Notes under the pieces: model-generated
Databases searched by the model: none
What the model was told of the DNA's origin: nothing
The model's input: the letters and a program-made list of their open reading frames with translations, nothing else
Shown here: positions 22,701 to 33,979 of the stretch, one piece after another
Numbering within the stretch: the stretch's first letter is position 1
Layout: every line of letters starts with the position of its first letter
Program-made: the position numbers and the translations under genes
NCBI GenBank assembly: GCA_033239125.1
Contig: BSWB01000001.1
Coordinates: forward strand, 5,344,501 to 5,408,500
DNA length: 64,000 nt
Origin: Fagopyrum homotropicum
Taxonomy: Eukaryota > Streptophyta > Magnoliopsida > Caryophyllales > Polygonaceae
Direction of reading: 5' to 3'

Positions 22701-22965
22701 TTTATAGAGAGGAAGATGTCGGCCGCCGCCGCGAAGGCCTCGCTGGTGTGTGTGGGAGGAAAGCAAAGGGCCTTGTCTACGTGTACGTGGAATAACAAGA
22801 GGTTACACGAATGAAGGTGGTGGTTACGTGGGAGAGGGGAGGAAGGAACATCACTAAAGTGATGTTTGAAATCAACCGTTACTTGTAAATTAAATAATGA
22901 AACTAAGAGAATATTTCAAGAAAAAAACAGTGTTAAGTTTTGTTAAAAATTTTTTGAAAATGGTG

Positions 22966-23075
22966 GAGGCTTTTCTTCCATCCAAGTAGCTCAAAGAGGC
23001 TCTTTTAAAATTGCAAACAAGTGAAACAACCCACCCTGCAATGGCCGTTCAAGTTCATCCAACCAAAATTCAATA
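22966..23075 (+). pseudogene. Fragment of an NLR 3' end
   Basis: This 110-bp stretch closely matches the last codons of the NLR-like ORF at about 20978-21060. The shared block is CATCCAAG-AGCTCAAAGAGGCTCTT, then AAAATTGCAAAC and TTCAAGTTCATCCAAC-like ends. It carries an in-frame stop where the intact gene has a Glu codon. Nothing upstream of it looks like NLR, so it is a remnant of a second tandem copy. Confidence 0.75.
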
Positions 23076-23094
23076 AATAAACATGAGAAATTTA

Positions 23095-23099
23095 GGTTG
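23095..23099. repeat. Target-site duplication of the copia element (left)
   Basis: GGTTG directly before the left LTR (starts TGTTATAATT at 23100). The same five bases follow the right LTR at 33635-33639. This pair fixes the element's ends. Confidence 0.9.
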
Positions 23100-23392
23100 T
23101 GTTATAATTTGATTACTTTCAATTTCTTGTTTACTTAATTTTTTTTGGTAGTGCTTAAGAACACTTAGAGCTAGAAAAGAAGAGTGAACAAGAAGAGTAG
23201 ATTTCTTGCTTGCTCTTAGTAGATTTCTTGCTTGCCCTTAGTGCATTTTGTTACAATGGGAACAACCTCTATTTATAAACAATAATTCACCTTGTACAAA
23301 TTACTTAACATTTTGACCAAGTTATACTAGAAGACATGCATGTGATATATGTGTACAAAACATCATGTACACACTTACATGGATGTGATATG

Positions 23393-24329
23393 TAGGGCTG
23401 TTCATTCCCGGATATCCGGGAATTTTTTTCTTTAAAATATGTATCCATATCCGATCCGTAATTTGTCGGATATCCGGTCCGAAAAGATAAACGGATCCGG
23501 ATATCCGAATACGGATATCCGAAATATCCGATTACACTTTTTTTAAAAAAATTATCAAATTTGGATGGCGGTGGGACTTGAGATTTGCAATTCTACAAGC
23601 AAATGTCGCCATTCACCAATAGTGGGTCGCCGGAGAGTAGGTGAGCGCCGGGGCAAAGTAACGGGATTGGGAAGGAGACGAAGATAGAGAAGCACGGGGT
23701 TTGCCACACCGGTCGCCCTCACTGCCACCTACCACGTTACTCTTGTTCCGTTGTTCGCCAAAACTTCGCAAACTATGACGAAGACAAACAAAGATCTGGA
23801 TTTTGGACACCAGAGAAGAGACCGAAGACGAAGGGAGACGAAGGGTGAAACTCGGAGTTTGCCACGCCAATCGATGGAATCGATGTTGCCTCACCGATAC
23901 TTTGTAGCGCCGCTGTTGTAGAGGAATAAGAGAACTGCGGATTGGAGAAGAAGAGTGAAAAGCGTGCCTCCATAAATTAGGGTTTTATTTTCTTTTTTTA
24001 AAAAAATAAAAATAAAAAGGCAATAAATAATTTGCTACCATAATGACTCGAACTCAGGACATTATGTGTAATTAAAACTACACCACACTCCACCAACCAA
24101 CTCAGCCATTGAAACTTGGTTACAACTTTATAAAACTTATGTTATATATATCGGATATCGGATATCCGGGTTGGTAAAAAAACCCAATCCGTATCCGATC
24201 CGCAGATCCGAAAATTTTGAACGGATCGGAGCGGATATTGATGTATAACCATCGGATCAACTAAATGTCGGATATTCTCAAGTCGGATCGTCGGATTATT
24301 GCCAGATCGGATTTTTTTTAACACCCCTA
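23393..24329. mobile_element. hAT-like non-autonomous transposon inside copia LTR
   Basis: A 937-bp insert starting TAGGGCTGTTCA and ending TTAACACCCCTA (reverse complement TAGGGGTGTTAA). It is flanked by a perfect 8-bp duplication GTGATATG (23385-23392 and 24330-24337). Comparison with the right LTR shows the uninterrupted site. Both subterminal regions are packed with GGATATCCG/CGGATCCG-type motifs (about 23410-23535 and 24150-24310), as expected for hAT transposase binding sites. There is no transposase; the interior includes a tRNA-like stretch and otherwise unrecognised sequence. Confidence 0.88.
24035..24112 (-). repeat. tRNA-like (SINE-head or pseudo-tRNA) sequence
   Basis: On the minus strand an A-box-like TGGCTGAGTTGG is followed about 50 bp later by a B-box-like GAGTTCGAGTC, the layout of a Pol III internal promoter. 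An A/T-rich, partly poly(A)-like stretch follows (about 23990-24030). The acceptor stem does not close well, so it is not a working tRNA. A SINE remnant inside the hAT element is the likeliest reading. Confidence 0.45.
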
Positions 24330-24401
24330 GTGATATGTACAAATAACTTGTACATGTTTATCCATAACACTCCCCCCCTGAATATTCACCTTCTTCCATT
24401 A

Positions 24402-27400
24402 TCAATCTTGAGCGTCTGTTGTTGACTCCATACTCATCATATGCTTGGGTGAAGCTGCCTCATTAAAAACCTTGCCAGGAAAAACCCAATGGGATAAAAA
24501 CCTGATCGAAGAAAAAAAGAGTGCAGCGTATAGAAGTCTACACATTTTAATCTTGCGCACAAGCTCTTCAAATTTCTTCGGGCACAATGATTTCGTGAAC
24601 AGGTCAGCAAGATTGTCACTGGAACGGATTTGTTGAATATAAGCATTGTAACACCCCAGTCTAACATTTTACTAGGCCTGCTACAACGCCAGAGGTTTCT
24701 TTATTACTACTGAAATCCGCTTCAAGCTAGTTAACAAGACTTCAACGAGTTATATAATGCCATATTTATTATGCATCAACTTAGACTTATTTACATATAT
24801 TAAAACGTAGATTTAAGTGTAGATATATATATAAACTTCCAAGGAAGGGTGAAAGGTGATCAGGTGTAACTCCGGTGTGCTTCCCATACTTCATCTCCTA
24901 CTCACCTTAACTTAAAATTATATAATAAATACTATTCATAGTTTCAACCTTACTAGACATTCAATCCTTCATTAATTTAAAAGGAGAGCACTTAATTGCA
25001 TTAGCGTTACGCTAGCAATTTCACCGTGGATACCAGGTCTGACTTAACCATTAATCAACCGAAAGGCAAGCCTTGGAGAACCTCTTGGTAAATCCATGAC
25101 TCCTAAATTCGCCTACCGGTAGCGAGATCGGAATCAGACGACCTAATTCCCGGGGTCCACTAAGCCCCAACGGACATTTCTAATAATACTGTAAAGCAGT
25201 CATTATTATTTACCTATAATGTCCGCACCCTTTAACGACACACGTATACTATCACTTTACCGATCTAATAACTACTGAACCAATAAAATATACGTCCGTC
25301 TAGTATAAAAATATATGTATGTAACTTCACATATCTCGATTGATATACCTATAATTATTACTTCTCTAATACATATATAAATATATAAGCATTACCGATT
25401 ACATTAGTTATTTAAAATAACTATAACCCACTTGCCTTATCGTATAGAGACTCTTGCTAGGCCGGGTCTTAACTCGTAAATTTTCTTTGATCGAGTGGAT
25501 GATGCTACGTATAACTTATCCTTCTTCAAATGTGTGTCTTTTATTTGATGATTCTTCCCTCTTTATATAATACTCATTTCTTACCCACTAAGATATTTAT
25601 TTACCTTTTTCCTTAAGCCCCTTTTTTTACCTTTGCATGGGTGGCTTCCTACCTCCTTGCCAAGCATGTATATATTTACGTGGATGCATGCATGATTATA
25701 CAACAAGTACTCCTACATAGCATTCATTTTTATTTATTACATAATAGATCCCTTTCATCTTAGTTTATTAGAATAAACTCCCATAATATATATATATATA
25801 TATCTACCTAGGATTTCCCCCTTATTTACTAAATTACTAATATTTATGTAATATAATTAATATTTACACGATATAAGCCTATATAAATTAGACTTATATC
25901 GAAACTTGTAAAAAAATAATATTGTACCTTATTTAGCGGGGTATTATAAGCTTCCCCGGTTTCCTCCAACTCACGAGTGGAGAAGAATTTTGGCAATATG
26001 TGCTTTGTACGATCTCCCTTGATATGTCCTTTCTTCATCTGAGCAATGCATGCTGAATTGTCTTCGTACAAGATGGTTGGTTCTTTAGTGATAGGTTTCA
26101 TCCCGCACTCCTTTTGTATGAAGTCGATCATTGCCCGTAGGGACACACATTCTCTTCCAACTTCATACAAAGCGATCAACTTTGCGTGATTTGAGGAAGT
26201 GGCGGTAATTGTTTGATTTGAAATTTGTATTGATAAAATAGACCAAGGTTATGCGTACCTCGAAGGTAGCGGAATATACGTTTGATGTCATTCCAATGTC
26301 TTCTTGTAGGTACACAACTGTACCTAGACAATAAATTTACAGCAAAAACAATATCTGGTCTTGTATTGTTAGTCAAATACATCAAAGCACCGATTGCACT
26401 TAAATATGGCACTTATGGGTCAAGGATTTCTTCATCCTCTTCTCGAGGACGGAACTCATCGTTTTCCACATTAAGGGATCGAACAACCATGGGCGAGCTT
26501 AAAGGGTGTGCTTTGTCCATGCATAATCTCTTTAGTATTCTCTGTGTAATTAGATTGATGGATAACGATTTCATCCCTTAACTGCTCAATTTGTAGGCCA
26601 AGACAAAGCTTGGTCTTTCCGAGATCTTTCATCTCGAATTCTTTCATCAAATACTTTGTAGTTTCTTCAAGCTCTTTGGAAGTTCTAACGATGTTTAAAT
26701 CGTTCAACATAAACTGCGATTATAGCAAATCCACTTTTGGATCGCTTGATGAAAATGCATGGACATATAATGTTGTTCTTATATCCCTCCTTGACAAGAT
26801 ATTCACTAAGACGATTGTACCACATTTGTCCTGATTGTTTTAATCCATACAAGGATCTTCTCAATTTTATGGAAAACATTTCTTGTGGCTTTGAGGAGTT
26901 GGCCTCGGGCAATTTAGTCCTTGTGGGACTTTCATATAGATGTTGGTATCAAGTGACCCATATAAATATGCAGTCACGACATCCATAAGGCGCATCTGTA
27001 GTTTTTCAAAGACAATCAGGCCAATTAGGAATCTAAATGTGGTCGCATCAATTATTGGCGAATATGTTTCATCATATCGATTCCTAAAATTTGAGAAAAA
27101 CCTTGGGCTACAAGTCTCGCCTTATATCTCACAATTTTGTTTTTCTCATTTAGTTTTCTTACGAAAACCCATTTATAGCCAACTGGTTTTACACCCTTTG
27201 GTGTATAGACTACAGGCCCAAAAACTTCACGTTTTTCAAGTGATTTCAATTCTGTCTGAATTGCCTCTTTCCATCTTGGTCAATCCTTTCTACGACGACA
27301 TTCATCAACTGATTTTGGCTCAATGTCGTCATCTTCAATTGCGATATCATTAGCCACAGAATAGGCAAATATATCATCAACAATGATATCCTTTCTATTC

Positions 27401-29260
27401 CATTGTATCCTTGTATCGACATAATTTATAGCAATTTCATAGTTGTCGATTCTTTCATCAAGGATATTATCTTCATTTGGGATGTTCTCATCCTCATTTT
27501 CTTTGTCTTTCTCATGTTTCTCATTTGATTCATTAACTATAGCCTCTCCTGCTATACCCTTTTGGTTCCTTGTTTTTCTCGGTTGAACCAAGTGGTCTAC
27601 CACGTTTTCGACGTGTTGTAGACTCATTTGCAATGGACACATTTGGTTGTTCAATGGGTACATCAATTCTTGCAGGGGCATTTGCCACAAGAACATGCGA
27701 CTTTACCACCTTCTTAGTGTTTGTAAATGCATGGGGTAATTGATTTGCAACACCTTGTAAGTGAATGATTCGTTGAACTTCTTGTTCACACATTTTTGTC
27801 CTTGAATCAAGGAGTGATAATAGTGTTGCATTCCATGTAATTTCTTTTAAACTTGGGTCCACTTTCTTCTATTCTCCCCTAAGATTGGGAATGTATTTTC
27901 ATCAAATTGACAATCAGCAAATCTTGCTGTAAAAAATCACCGTTGTTGGTTCAAGATATCTAATGATCAAGGTGGATTCAAAACCAACATATACTCCCAA
28001 TCTTCTTTGTGGATCCATCTTTGTACGTTGTGGTGGAGCAATAGGAACATAAACCGCGCATCCAAATATTTTTAGATGTGATATATTAGGCTCCTTACCA
28101 AACACTAATTGCAATGGGGATTGTTCATGGTTTGCACTTGGTCTTAATCGGATCAAGGTTGCAGCATGCAATATCACATGTCCCTAAGAAGATTATGGTA
28201 ATTTAGATTTCATCAATAATGGTCTAGCAATTAATTATAATTTCTTCATCAATGATTTAGCAAGACCATTTTGTGTGTGAACATGAGCTACTGAATGTTC
28301 CACATCAATCCCAATTAACATGCAAAAGTCATTGAATGTTTGAGATGTAAATTCTCCTGCATTGTCAAGCCGGATTTTCTTTATTGTATAATCCGGAAGT
28401 TGAGCTCTCAATTGGATTATTTGAGCAAGGAATTTAGCAAATGCCACATTTCTAGTCGATAATAGACTTACATGTGACCATCTTGTAGTTGCGTCAATTA
28501 ACACCACAAAGTAACGAAATGGGTCACACGATGGAGCAATTGGTCCACATATATCTCCTTGTATCCTTTCTAAAAATGCAGGAGTCTCACTAGTAACCTT
28601 ACTCAAGGTCGAATTATTAGCTTTCCAAGTGAGCAAGCCGCACAATTAATATGACTTGGCGGCAGAACTTTCATATTCTTTAGTGGGTGTCCAAGTGAAC
28701 CCTTTATAATTTTGTGCATCATCGTTGATCCTGGGTGACCCAATCGGTCATGCCAAAGTGTAAATTCATCTCGGTCATCTGACCTTTTCTTAGATATCAC
28801 ATTAGCCTCAACCGGATAAATATATGTCTCATATAATCCGGAGGCTTGTCCTGTCATTTTCTCAAGTATCTGTTTCTTATCACATTCTTGTGTTGTGATG
28901 CACAAATATTCTCTCCCATTTTCATTCATGATTTCCATATGAAACCCATTTTGACGCACATCCTTAAAGCTCAATAAATTTTTTCGAGATTTACTCGAAT
29001 ATAATGCGTCATTTATTACTATTTTTGTTCCTTTTGGGAGTAGAACAAGAGCTCTTCTCGAGCCTTCGATGATTTTAGCCACACCGGATATGGTATTCAC
29101 ATTTTCCTTAAAGGGTTTCAATTGTGTGAAATACTCTTTATTTTTCAAGATGGTATGTGTGGTGGCATCGTCCACAAGACATTGCTCCTTCTCAGGGTCT
29201 TTCCTTAGAAGGTTCCATGTATTCTATAAAGAGGGAAACATTAATAAGTCAAGCCATTAA
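24402..29260 (-). pseudogene. Copia pol: protease, integrase, RT, RNase H (broken)
   Basis: Read from high to low coordinates: a protease-like DDATTHTIL segment near 29170; the GAG-pre-integrase zinc region (LWHDRLGHPG, then CAAC) near 28650-28780; the integrase core near 28240-28620 with DICGP and RLDNAGEF. Frame shifts follow, then RT pieces at 26470-27250 (VRYKARLVAQGFSQ, SLYGLKQSGQMWYNRL, MKDLGKTKLCLGLQ) and RNase H at 24402-26412. The integrase motif that normally reads NGLAES reads NGLAKS, so the third catalytic acidic residue is lost. The RT YVDD region is broken by a one-base frame change near 26690-26700. A 1.3-kb insert splits RNase H. This copy cannot encode a working polyprotein. 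Confidence 0.9.
24645..25945. mobile_element. Solo-LTR-like insertion in copia RNase H
   Basis: A ~1.3-kb insert begins ATTGTAACACCCC and ends GGGGTATT. It is flanked on both sides by ATAAGC (24639-24644 and 25946-25951). Removing it in thought makes the RNase H frame continuous in reading across the site. The TGTAACACCCC/GGGGTNTTA termini are typical of several plant Ty3/gypsy LTRs. There is no coding region inside. Canonical TG...CA ends are not perfect, so the class is probable rather than certain. Confidence 0.65.
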
Positions 29261-29429
29261 TGAAAAAAGCTTCATATTATACATCAGGATAAGCATATTT
29301 TACATAGTCCTCCTAGATCTTAAATAAAGCATTACATGACATTACATGGCATTACATCATATTATACATTATTATACGATAAATGATGATCTCATAAGTT
29401 CTTAAACCAATGCTTCAGCCCAAGGCACA

Positions 29430-32248
29430 TGCATCATTCATTCTCAAAGTTGAAAAAGTGAGAGACATCTAGGCTGGTCATGGGTGAACTACCAACATCT
29501 TTGTTTTCAACAAAGTTGGTTTCATTAGCCTTTTCTTTGTTTCTTTCAGCTTGGTAAGCATCCACCAAATGTGAAGCGGTACGGCATATTTTTGCCCAAT
29601 GACCAGCTATGCCACATCTATAGCAGACAATTCTTGACTTATGAGAGGGCCCATTTTAACTCGTCTGGACCTTTTGCTTTTCATTCCCTTTGTAACCATA
29701 GTTACCTCGATTATCATGGCGACCATCATTATAGCCTTGTCAATGGCCACGACCACGACCACCACGGCCACCACGATCTTCACAACCTCGGCCACGGCTA
29801 TTATAGTTCCGTGATTGTTGCCCACATTCTTTGTAACTCTTGCGTTTGTCATCGGATGTCTTTTCAGTGGCATTGACATCCGGAGCTGCTACTGATCCAG
29901 TGGGTATGAGGTTATGGTTTCTCATTAAGAGCTCTTTATTCTTTTCAGCCACCAATAATACTTTCAAAATGTCCGAGTACCTCTTGAAGCCTCTTTCTCG
30001 GTATTGTTGTTGTAATAATACATTTGTGACATGCATAGTAGAGAATATTCTCTCTAGCATTTCTTCTTGAGTGATCATATGACCACATAGCCTCAATTGG
30101 GAGGTGATCCTATGAATAGCACTGTTGTAATCAGATATGGACTTAAAGTCCTGGAACCTTAAGTTGTTCCATTTCATACAAAGCTTGTGGGAAAATGACT
30201 TCCTTTTGGTGTCCATATCTTTCATTCAAACTTTCCCACAGCTCTTTAGGATCCTCCACAAATAAGTATTCGGTCTTGAGGCTCTCATGAATGTGGTGGC
30301 GGAGGAATATAATTGCTTTTGCCTTCTCTTGTGGAGTGGCATCATTGTTCTCCTCAATTGTTTTTTGTTAGCATGAAATATTGTGATATTTTAGGCACGT
30401 TTTTTAAACGTATTTGATTCATATTGATAGTCTTTGATTGAACTTTGTGCATATGTGAGCTAGTATTACCTATATTGTCGATATGGATGTCTACACTAGT
30501 TCTATGTTGATTATAGGTGATTTGGAGCTATTTCCGAACGGAATCGAGCAAAAGAGGAGTTGATTTAGTGTGTCCATAGATTGAGGACATTCTTAGGAAG
30601 CAAATTGAAGTTTAGCTTGAGGAATGTACGAGGCTAGGGAAGAATCACGTTCTTGCCCTAAACCACGCTCTAAAATACGGCCGTACTACAAACCACGTTT
30701 AGTTCCACGGCCGTGGAACCTTGCAAGAGAAGCGTGATGCATTCCAGTAACTATTACGGTCGTGGAATATATGATGCAAACCGTGACCTAATCCACGCCC
30801 TAAATTACGGTCGTGGAAACTTCCACGACCGTGATCTTGGCGAATCTTTTCGCCACACTTTAAAGCCACGATCTTTTGAAGATTGGGCCGGGCCGATATT
30901 TTATCTTGCCCTATAAAAAGACGGACGAAGCAAGATTCCGTCACCTTGGCTTAGAAGGGAATTTTGGCAATCCACGCTTCATCTTCGCTTAGAGAATTTC
31001 AACGCCGTTTGGCCTTCGCTTGGAAGCATTGATCATCTCATTGGAGATTGAAGTTCGCATCTGGGAATTGCCCTAATCTCGCACTTTTGGTGGAGATTGC
31101 TGTTGAGATCTTCGGATTGGCGGAAGATCGAAGCTTTTGGAAGATTTTGCAAGAAGACCTCTCTTCTTGTTTAGGTTTGATTTGGAAAACGGATTGACAT
31201 CCCGTTTTCCCTTCTTTCCTAAGGCTGTGATTGTTTACTTTAATTTGAATCCTTTGACAACATTCATTCTTGATTGTGACTTTGAGATTGGTTTGAAGAT
31301 TATTGAAAGTTCTTGAAAGTTTTCATCTTTTTATCTTTTAATTCTTGAATTGATATCAACATGACTGTTATTGGCTAAAAACCCTTAACAATTCTAAGGT
31401 GAAGGGTTGATAGTTGTGGCTTAGATGATGATAGATCGATCGCAAACAGATTAGACCCTGAGAGTTAGAGAGAATCGCCGACAAACCATAAATTACGGCC
31501 TGTTCTTGAGTCCACGACCGTGGAACACCAAGAACTAACCGTAATTTCTCCTAAATCTACGAGCCTGCTTTTACTTTAATCCAAAGTTAAAGATTTGCTT
31601 TAACTTAGTTTAGACTTGTCTTTTCTAGGTGGTAGTGAAGCCTCAACAACCTCTACCTCGATTGTGAGTGTCACAACCTCAATCGGTTAAGTTAGTCTCG
31701 ATCCTTGGGTTACAAGTTTGGGTATTTGACATAAATTCTCATCTTTAGAATCTTTCTATATTGAGCCTCAACAACCTGTATAGAGAGTGCCTTGTAGGTG
31801 AGTTACATAAGGTTTTTGGAACTTCACCGTACGATTACCTTACATTAGTATACCTTTGCATATCTCAACTCTGTCTTTATATCATTAAGTATATCTTGAA
31901 TCGATTGCCACAGCTGGATACTTGGATCTTTAGGATTGTTGTTTTCCCAATATTTGCAAAACTCTCATATTTACTCGCTTGATAATCTGCAATCGAATTT
32001 GTTCCCACCCAAGTCCCTGTGTTCGATACTATGGAATTCTTGCTTAGCTACGTCGATCCGTACACTGCGGGTTCGCTGCTTGATTCTAGTTTTATAAATT
32101 TAAAGCTTATTTGCACACACCTTTATGGGCGAACAAGTTTTTCAAGGCCATTTGCCTTAAGATGGGTCACCGCATCTACCTTCCATTCAAGGTATTTTTG
32201 GCCGGATAAGTCAAGAATGTCAAAGTCTCTTTTTGCAATATTTGCCAT
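29430..32248 (-). pseudogene. Copia gag (interrupted by an Athila-like solo LTR)
   Basis: The start codon is at 32248, with a first segment to about 32120 containing LDLSGQKYLEWK (typical UBN2/gag N-terminus). After the 1.75-kb solo LTR the frame resumes near 30360 with AIIFLRHH and SLKTEYL, then ITSQLRLCG and LLQQQYRERGFKRY. A Gly/Arg-rich RGRG region follows, and a CCHC zinc knuckle (CYRCG...GHWAKIC) lies at about 29583-29625. Frame shifts separate the pieces. Confidence 0.85.
30366..32119 (+). mobile_element. Athila-like solo LTR inside copia gag
   Basis: A ~1754-bp insert from TGTTAGCATG to TTTGCACACA (TG...CA). It has a TATA-type promoter (CCCTATAAAAAGACGG near 30910). Its right end holds CCCTGTGTTCGATACTATGG and CCGTACACTGCGGG, a layout common near the 3' end of large plant Ty3/gypsy (Athila/Tat) LTRs. 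There is no internal polyprotein, hence solo LTR. The flanking bases do not form a clear 5-bp duplication (AAAGG versus AAAAA on the minus strand), so the ends may be off by a few bases. Confidence 0.65.
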
Positions 32249-33280
32249 TGGTTACTACATAAACATATAAATCAAATATATAAAGTAAGTAAAAGATGAC
32301 ATAATTATAAAATTGTTAGTACGCGTTAGTCATATGTTAGTCATGTGTTAGTAATATGTTAGACATAAACATAAGCAAATAAATAGTCAATAGTCAGTTG
32401 TGTTAGTAGTCCGTCACGTGTAGTCTGTGTACCATTGTCCGTCAAGTACAATAATGTAAGTCATAGTCAATGGTCTGATAGGAATGTCGTGTAAGTCGTA
32501 GTAACAGTCTGACAATAGTCTGAGTAGTCATGTAAGTCATATCAATAGTCCAAAAAATGGTTAATTATGTATCATAAATTGTGATCATAGGATTAAATTA
32601 GTCTAGTGAGAAATAGTTGTAAAAACCGATTCCTTTTATCCTCTTTAACTCCATCCATCCATTTTACTTTCATTTTCACTTTCACTTTCACTTTCACCAT
32701 CCTTATCTCCTTCTTCCTTAACTCCATTTTCATTATTCAAACTCAAAGAAAAAAAATCATGGCCGATGATGAAATTACTAATCGGCTTGTGGCTAAAAAC
32801 AACTGATTTTTAATCGATCTTTTCATTTGCCTTGTCCTTATTTATATTATCATCATTATCATAATCATTATTTTGGTGGGAAATCTTCGTTCATAAACCA
32901 AGTGGTGAGAAGCAAAAAGTTTGTGAGGCTTTGTCAAAAGAGGTAAGCAAATCTTAATTTTGTTTGTATCTTAGCATAAATTCAAAAACCATAATTTTAT
33001 TTTGACAAAAGTTATTTTAGATCTTAGGTTAAAATAACGAGTTTCTGATGTAGAGGTTTTCGAACTTGGGCAACTACAGAGCATACTCCTCGGCTTTAGT
33101 TAGTTTACAAACACTTGAGTTTTTGATGTAGAAGATCCCGCAAGGGGCAACTACATAGCATAATTCTCAAGTAGATTTTATGTAATGGTTTTGTGTAATG
33201 AAAGACTAAGAAATGTTTAAGAAACATACCTTAGTAGTAGCAAAGCTCAGTTGGGAATTAGAATCCTCGTGCTGATAACG
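32249..33280. other. Copia 5' leader (untranslated)
   Basis: Between the gag start and the 5' LTR in the coding (minus) sense. It contains a run of short GTAAGTC/AGTCTG-type repeats (about 32395-32550) and a ~45-bp direct repeat at about 33045-33165 (TGATGTAGA...GGGCAACTACA). The 66-codon plus-strand ORF at 32606-32806 has no recognisable content. Confidence 0.6.
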
Positions 33281-33634
33281 TGTTATAATTTGATTGCTTT
33301 CGATCTCTTGTTTACTTAAAACTTTTGTGGGTAGTGTTCAAGAACACTTAGAGCTAGAAGAGATCAGTGAACAAGATGAGTAGATTTCTTGCTTGCTCTT
33401 GGTGCATCTTGTTAAAATGGGAATGTCCTCTATTTATAGGCCAAGATTTGGAGGATTTCCTAATAAAATAAACTAAGATGTAAGAAGGTGAATAATTCAC
33501 CTTGTACAAATTACTTCACATTTTGACCAAGTTATACTAGAAGACATGCATATGATATATGTGTACAAAACATCATGTACACACTTACATGCATGTGATA
33601 TGTACAAATAACTTGTACATGTTTATTCATAACA
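33281..33634 (-). repeat. Copia LTR (5' LTR in coding sense), intact
   Basis: 354 bp, TGTTATAATT...CATAACA on the plus strand. It is uninterrupted, so it shows the empty site for the hAT insert in the other LTR. Confidence 0.93.
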
Positions 33635-33979
33635 GGTTGGTGTTACTTTCAATTTTTGGAATTTAACCAATAAATTTTTTTAGTTCGGTTGGTGTCATGT
33701 GTTTTATCTGTTTTCGAATTTTGCTCTATTCCGTTAAAAAAACAGTGTTAAGTTTTGTTATGTTTTTTATTCCGTGCCGTCACAGGAAAAAAAAAGTTTA
33801 AAATCCTCACGGTATCCCTAACGTTTGGACTTTTCTATCCATTAACTTTCATTTTCCCTCTCGGTTCCCTAATGCAAGCATTTATTCTTTCAACAAGTAT
33901 TCATAAAGAGCTCGATCAGATCAATAATTCTTCTGGAATAAGGGGCCGAACTTTCACGGTTTTAACCCTCATGAATTGA

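Larger units (their letters stand above)
23100..24369 (-). repeat. Copia LTR (3' LTR in coding sense), split
   Basis: The LTR sequence occupies 23100-23392 and 24330-24369, and everything between is the hAT-like insert plus its second target copy. A 23-bp tandem duplication (AGTAGATTTCTTGCTTGC) is present near 23205-23245 in this LTR only. Confidence 0.9.
23100..33634 (-). mobile_element. Ty1/copia LTR retrotransposon, nested and decayed
   Basis: The LTRs are 23100-24369 (interrupted by a hAT element) and 33281-33634 (354 bp). Both run from TGTTATAATTTGATT to CATAACA on the plus strand, with GGTTG target duplications. Coding is on the minus strand, in the order gag, protease, integrase, RT, RNase H, which is the copia order. 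A G-rich polypurine tract (AGGGGGGGAG, minus strand) abuts the 3' LTR at 24370. The segment inside the 5' LTR begins CGTTATCAGCACGA (minus), the primer-binding position. Three later insertions lie within it. The LTRs differ by many substitutions, an internal 23-bp duplication in the left copy and a ~50-bp block present only in the right copy, so it is not recent. Confidence 0.95.

Noticed and set aside
24035..24112. Functional tRNA gene on the minus strand
   Set aside because: A-box and B-box-like words are present, but I could not form a closed acceptor stem and the middle is too long and AT-rich. Listed as tRNA-like only.
29571..29876. Plus-strand His/Tyr-rich ORF (HDHDHHGHHD)
   Set aside because: It is the antisense of the Gly/Arg-rich RGRG segment and zinc knuckle of copia gag on the minus strand.
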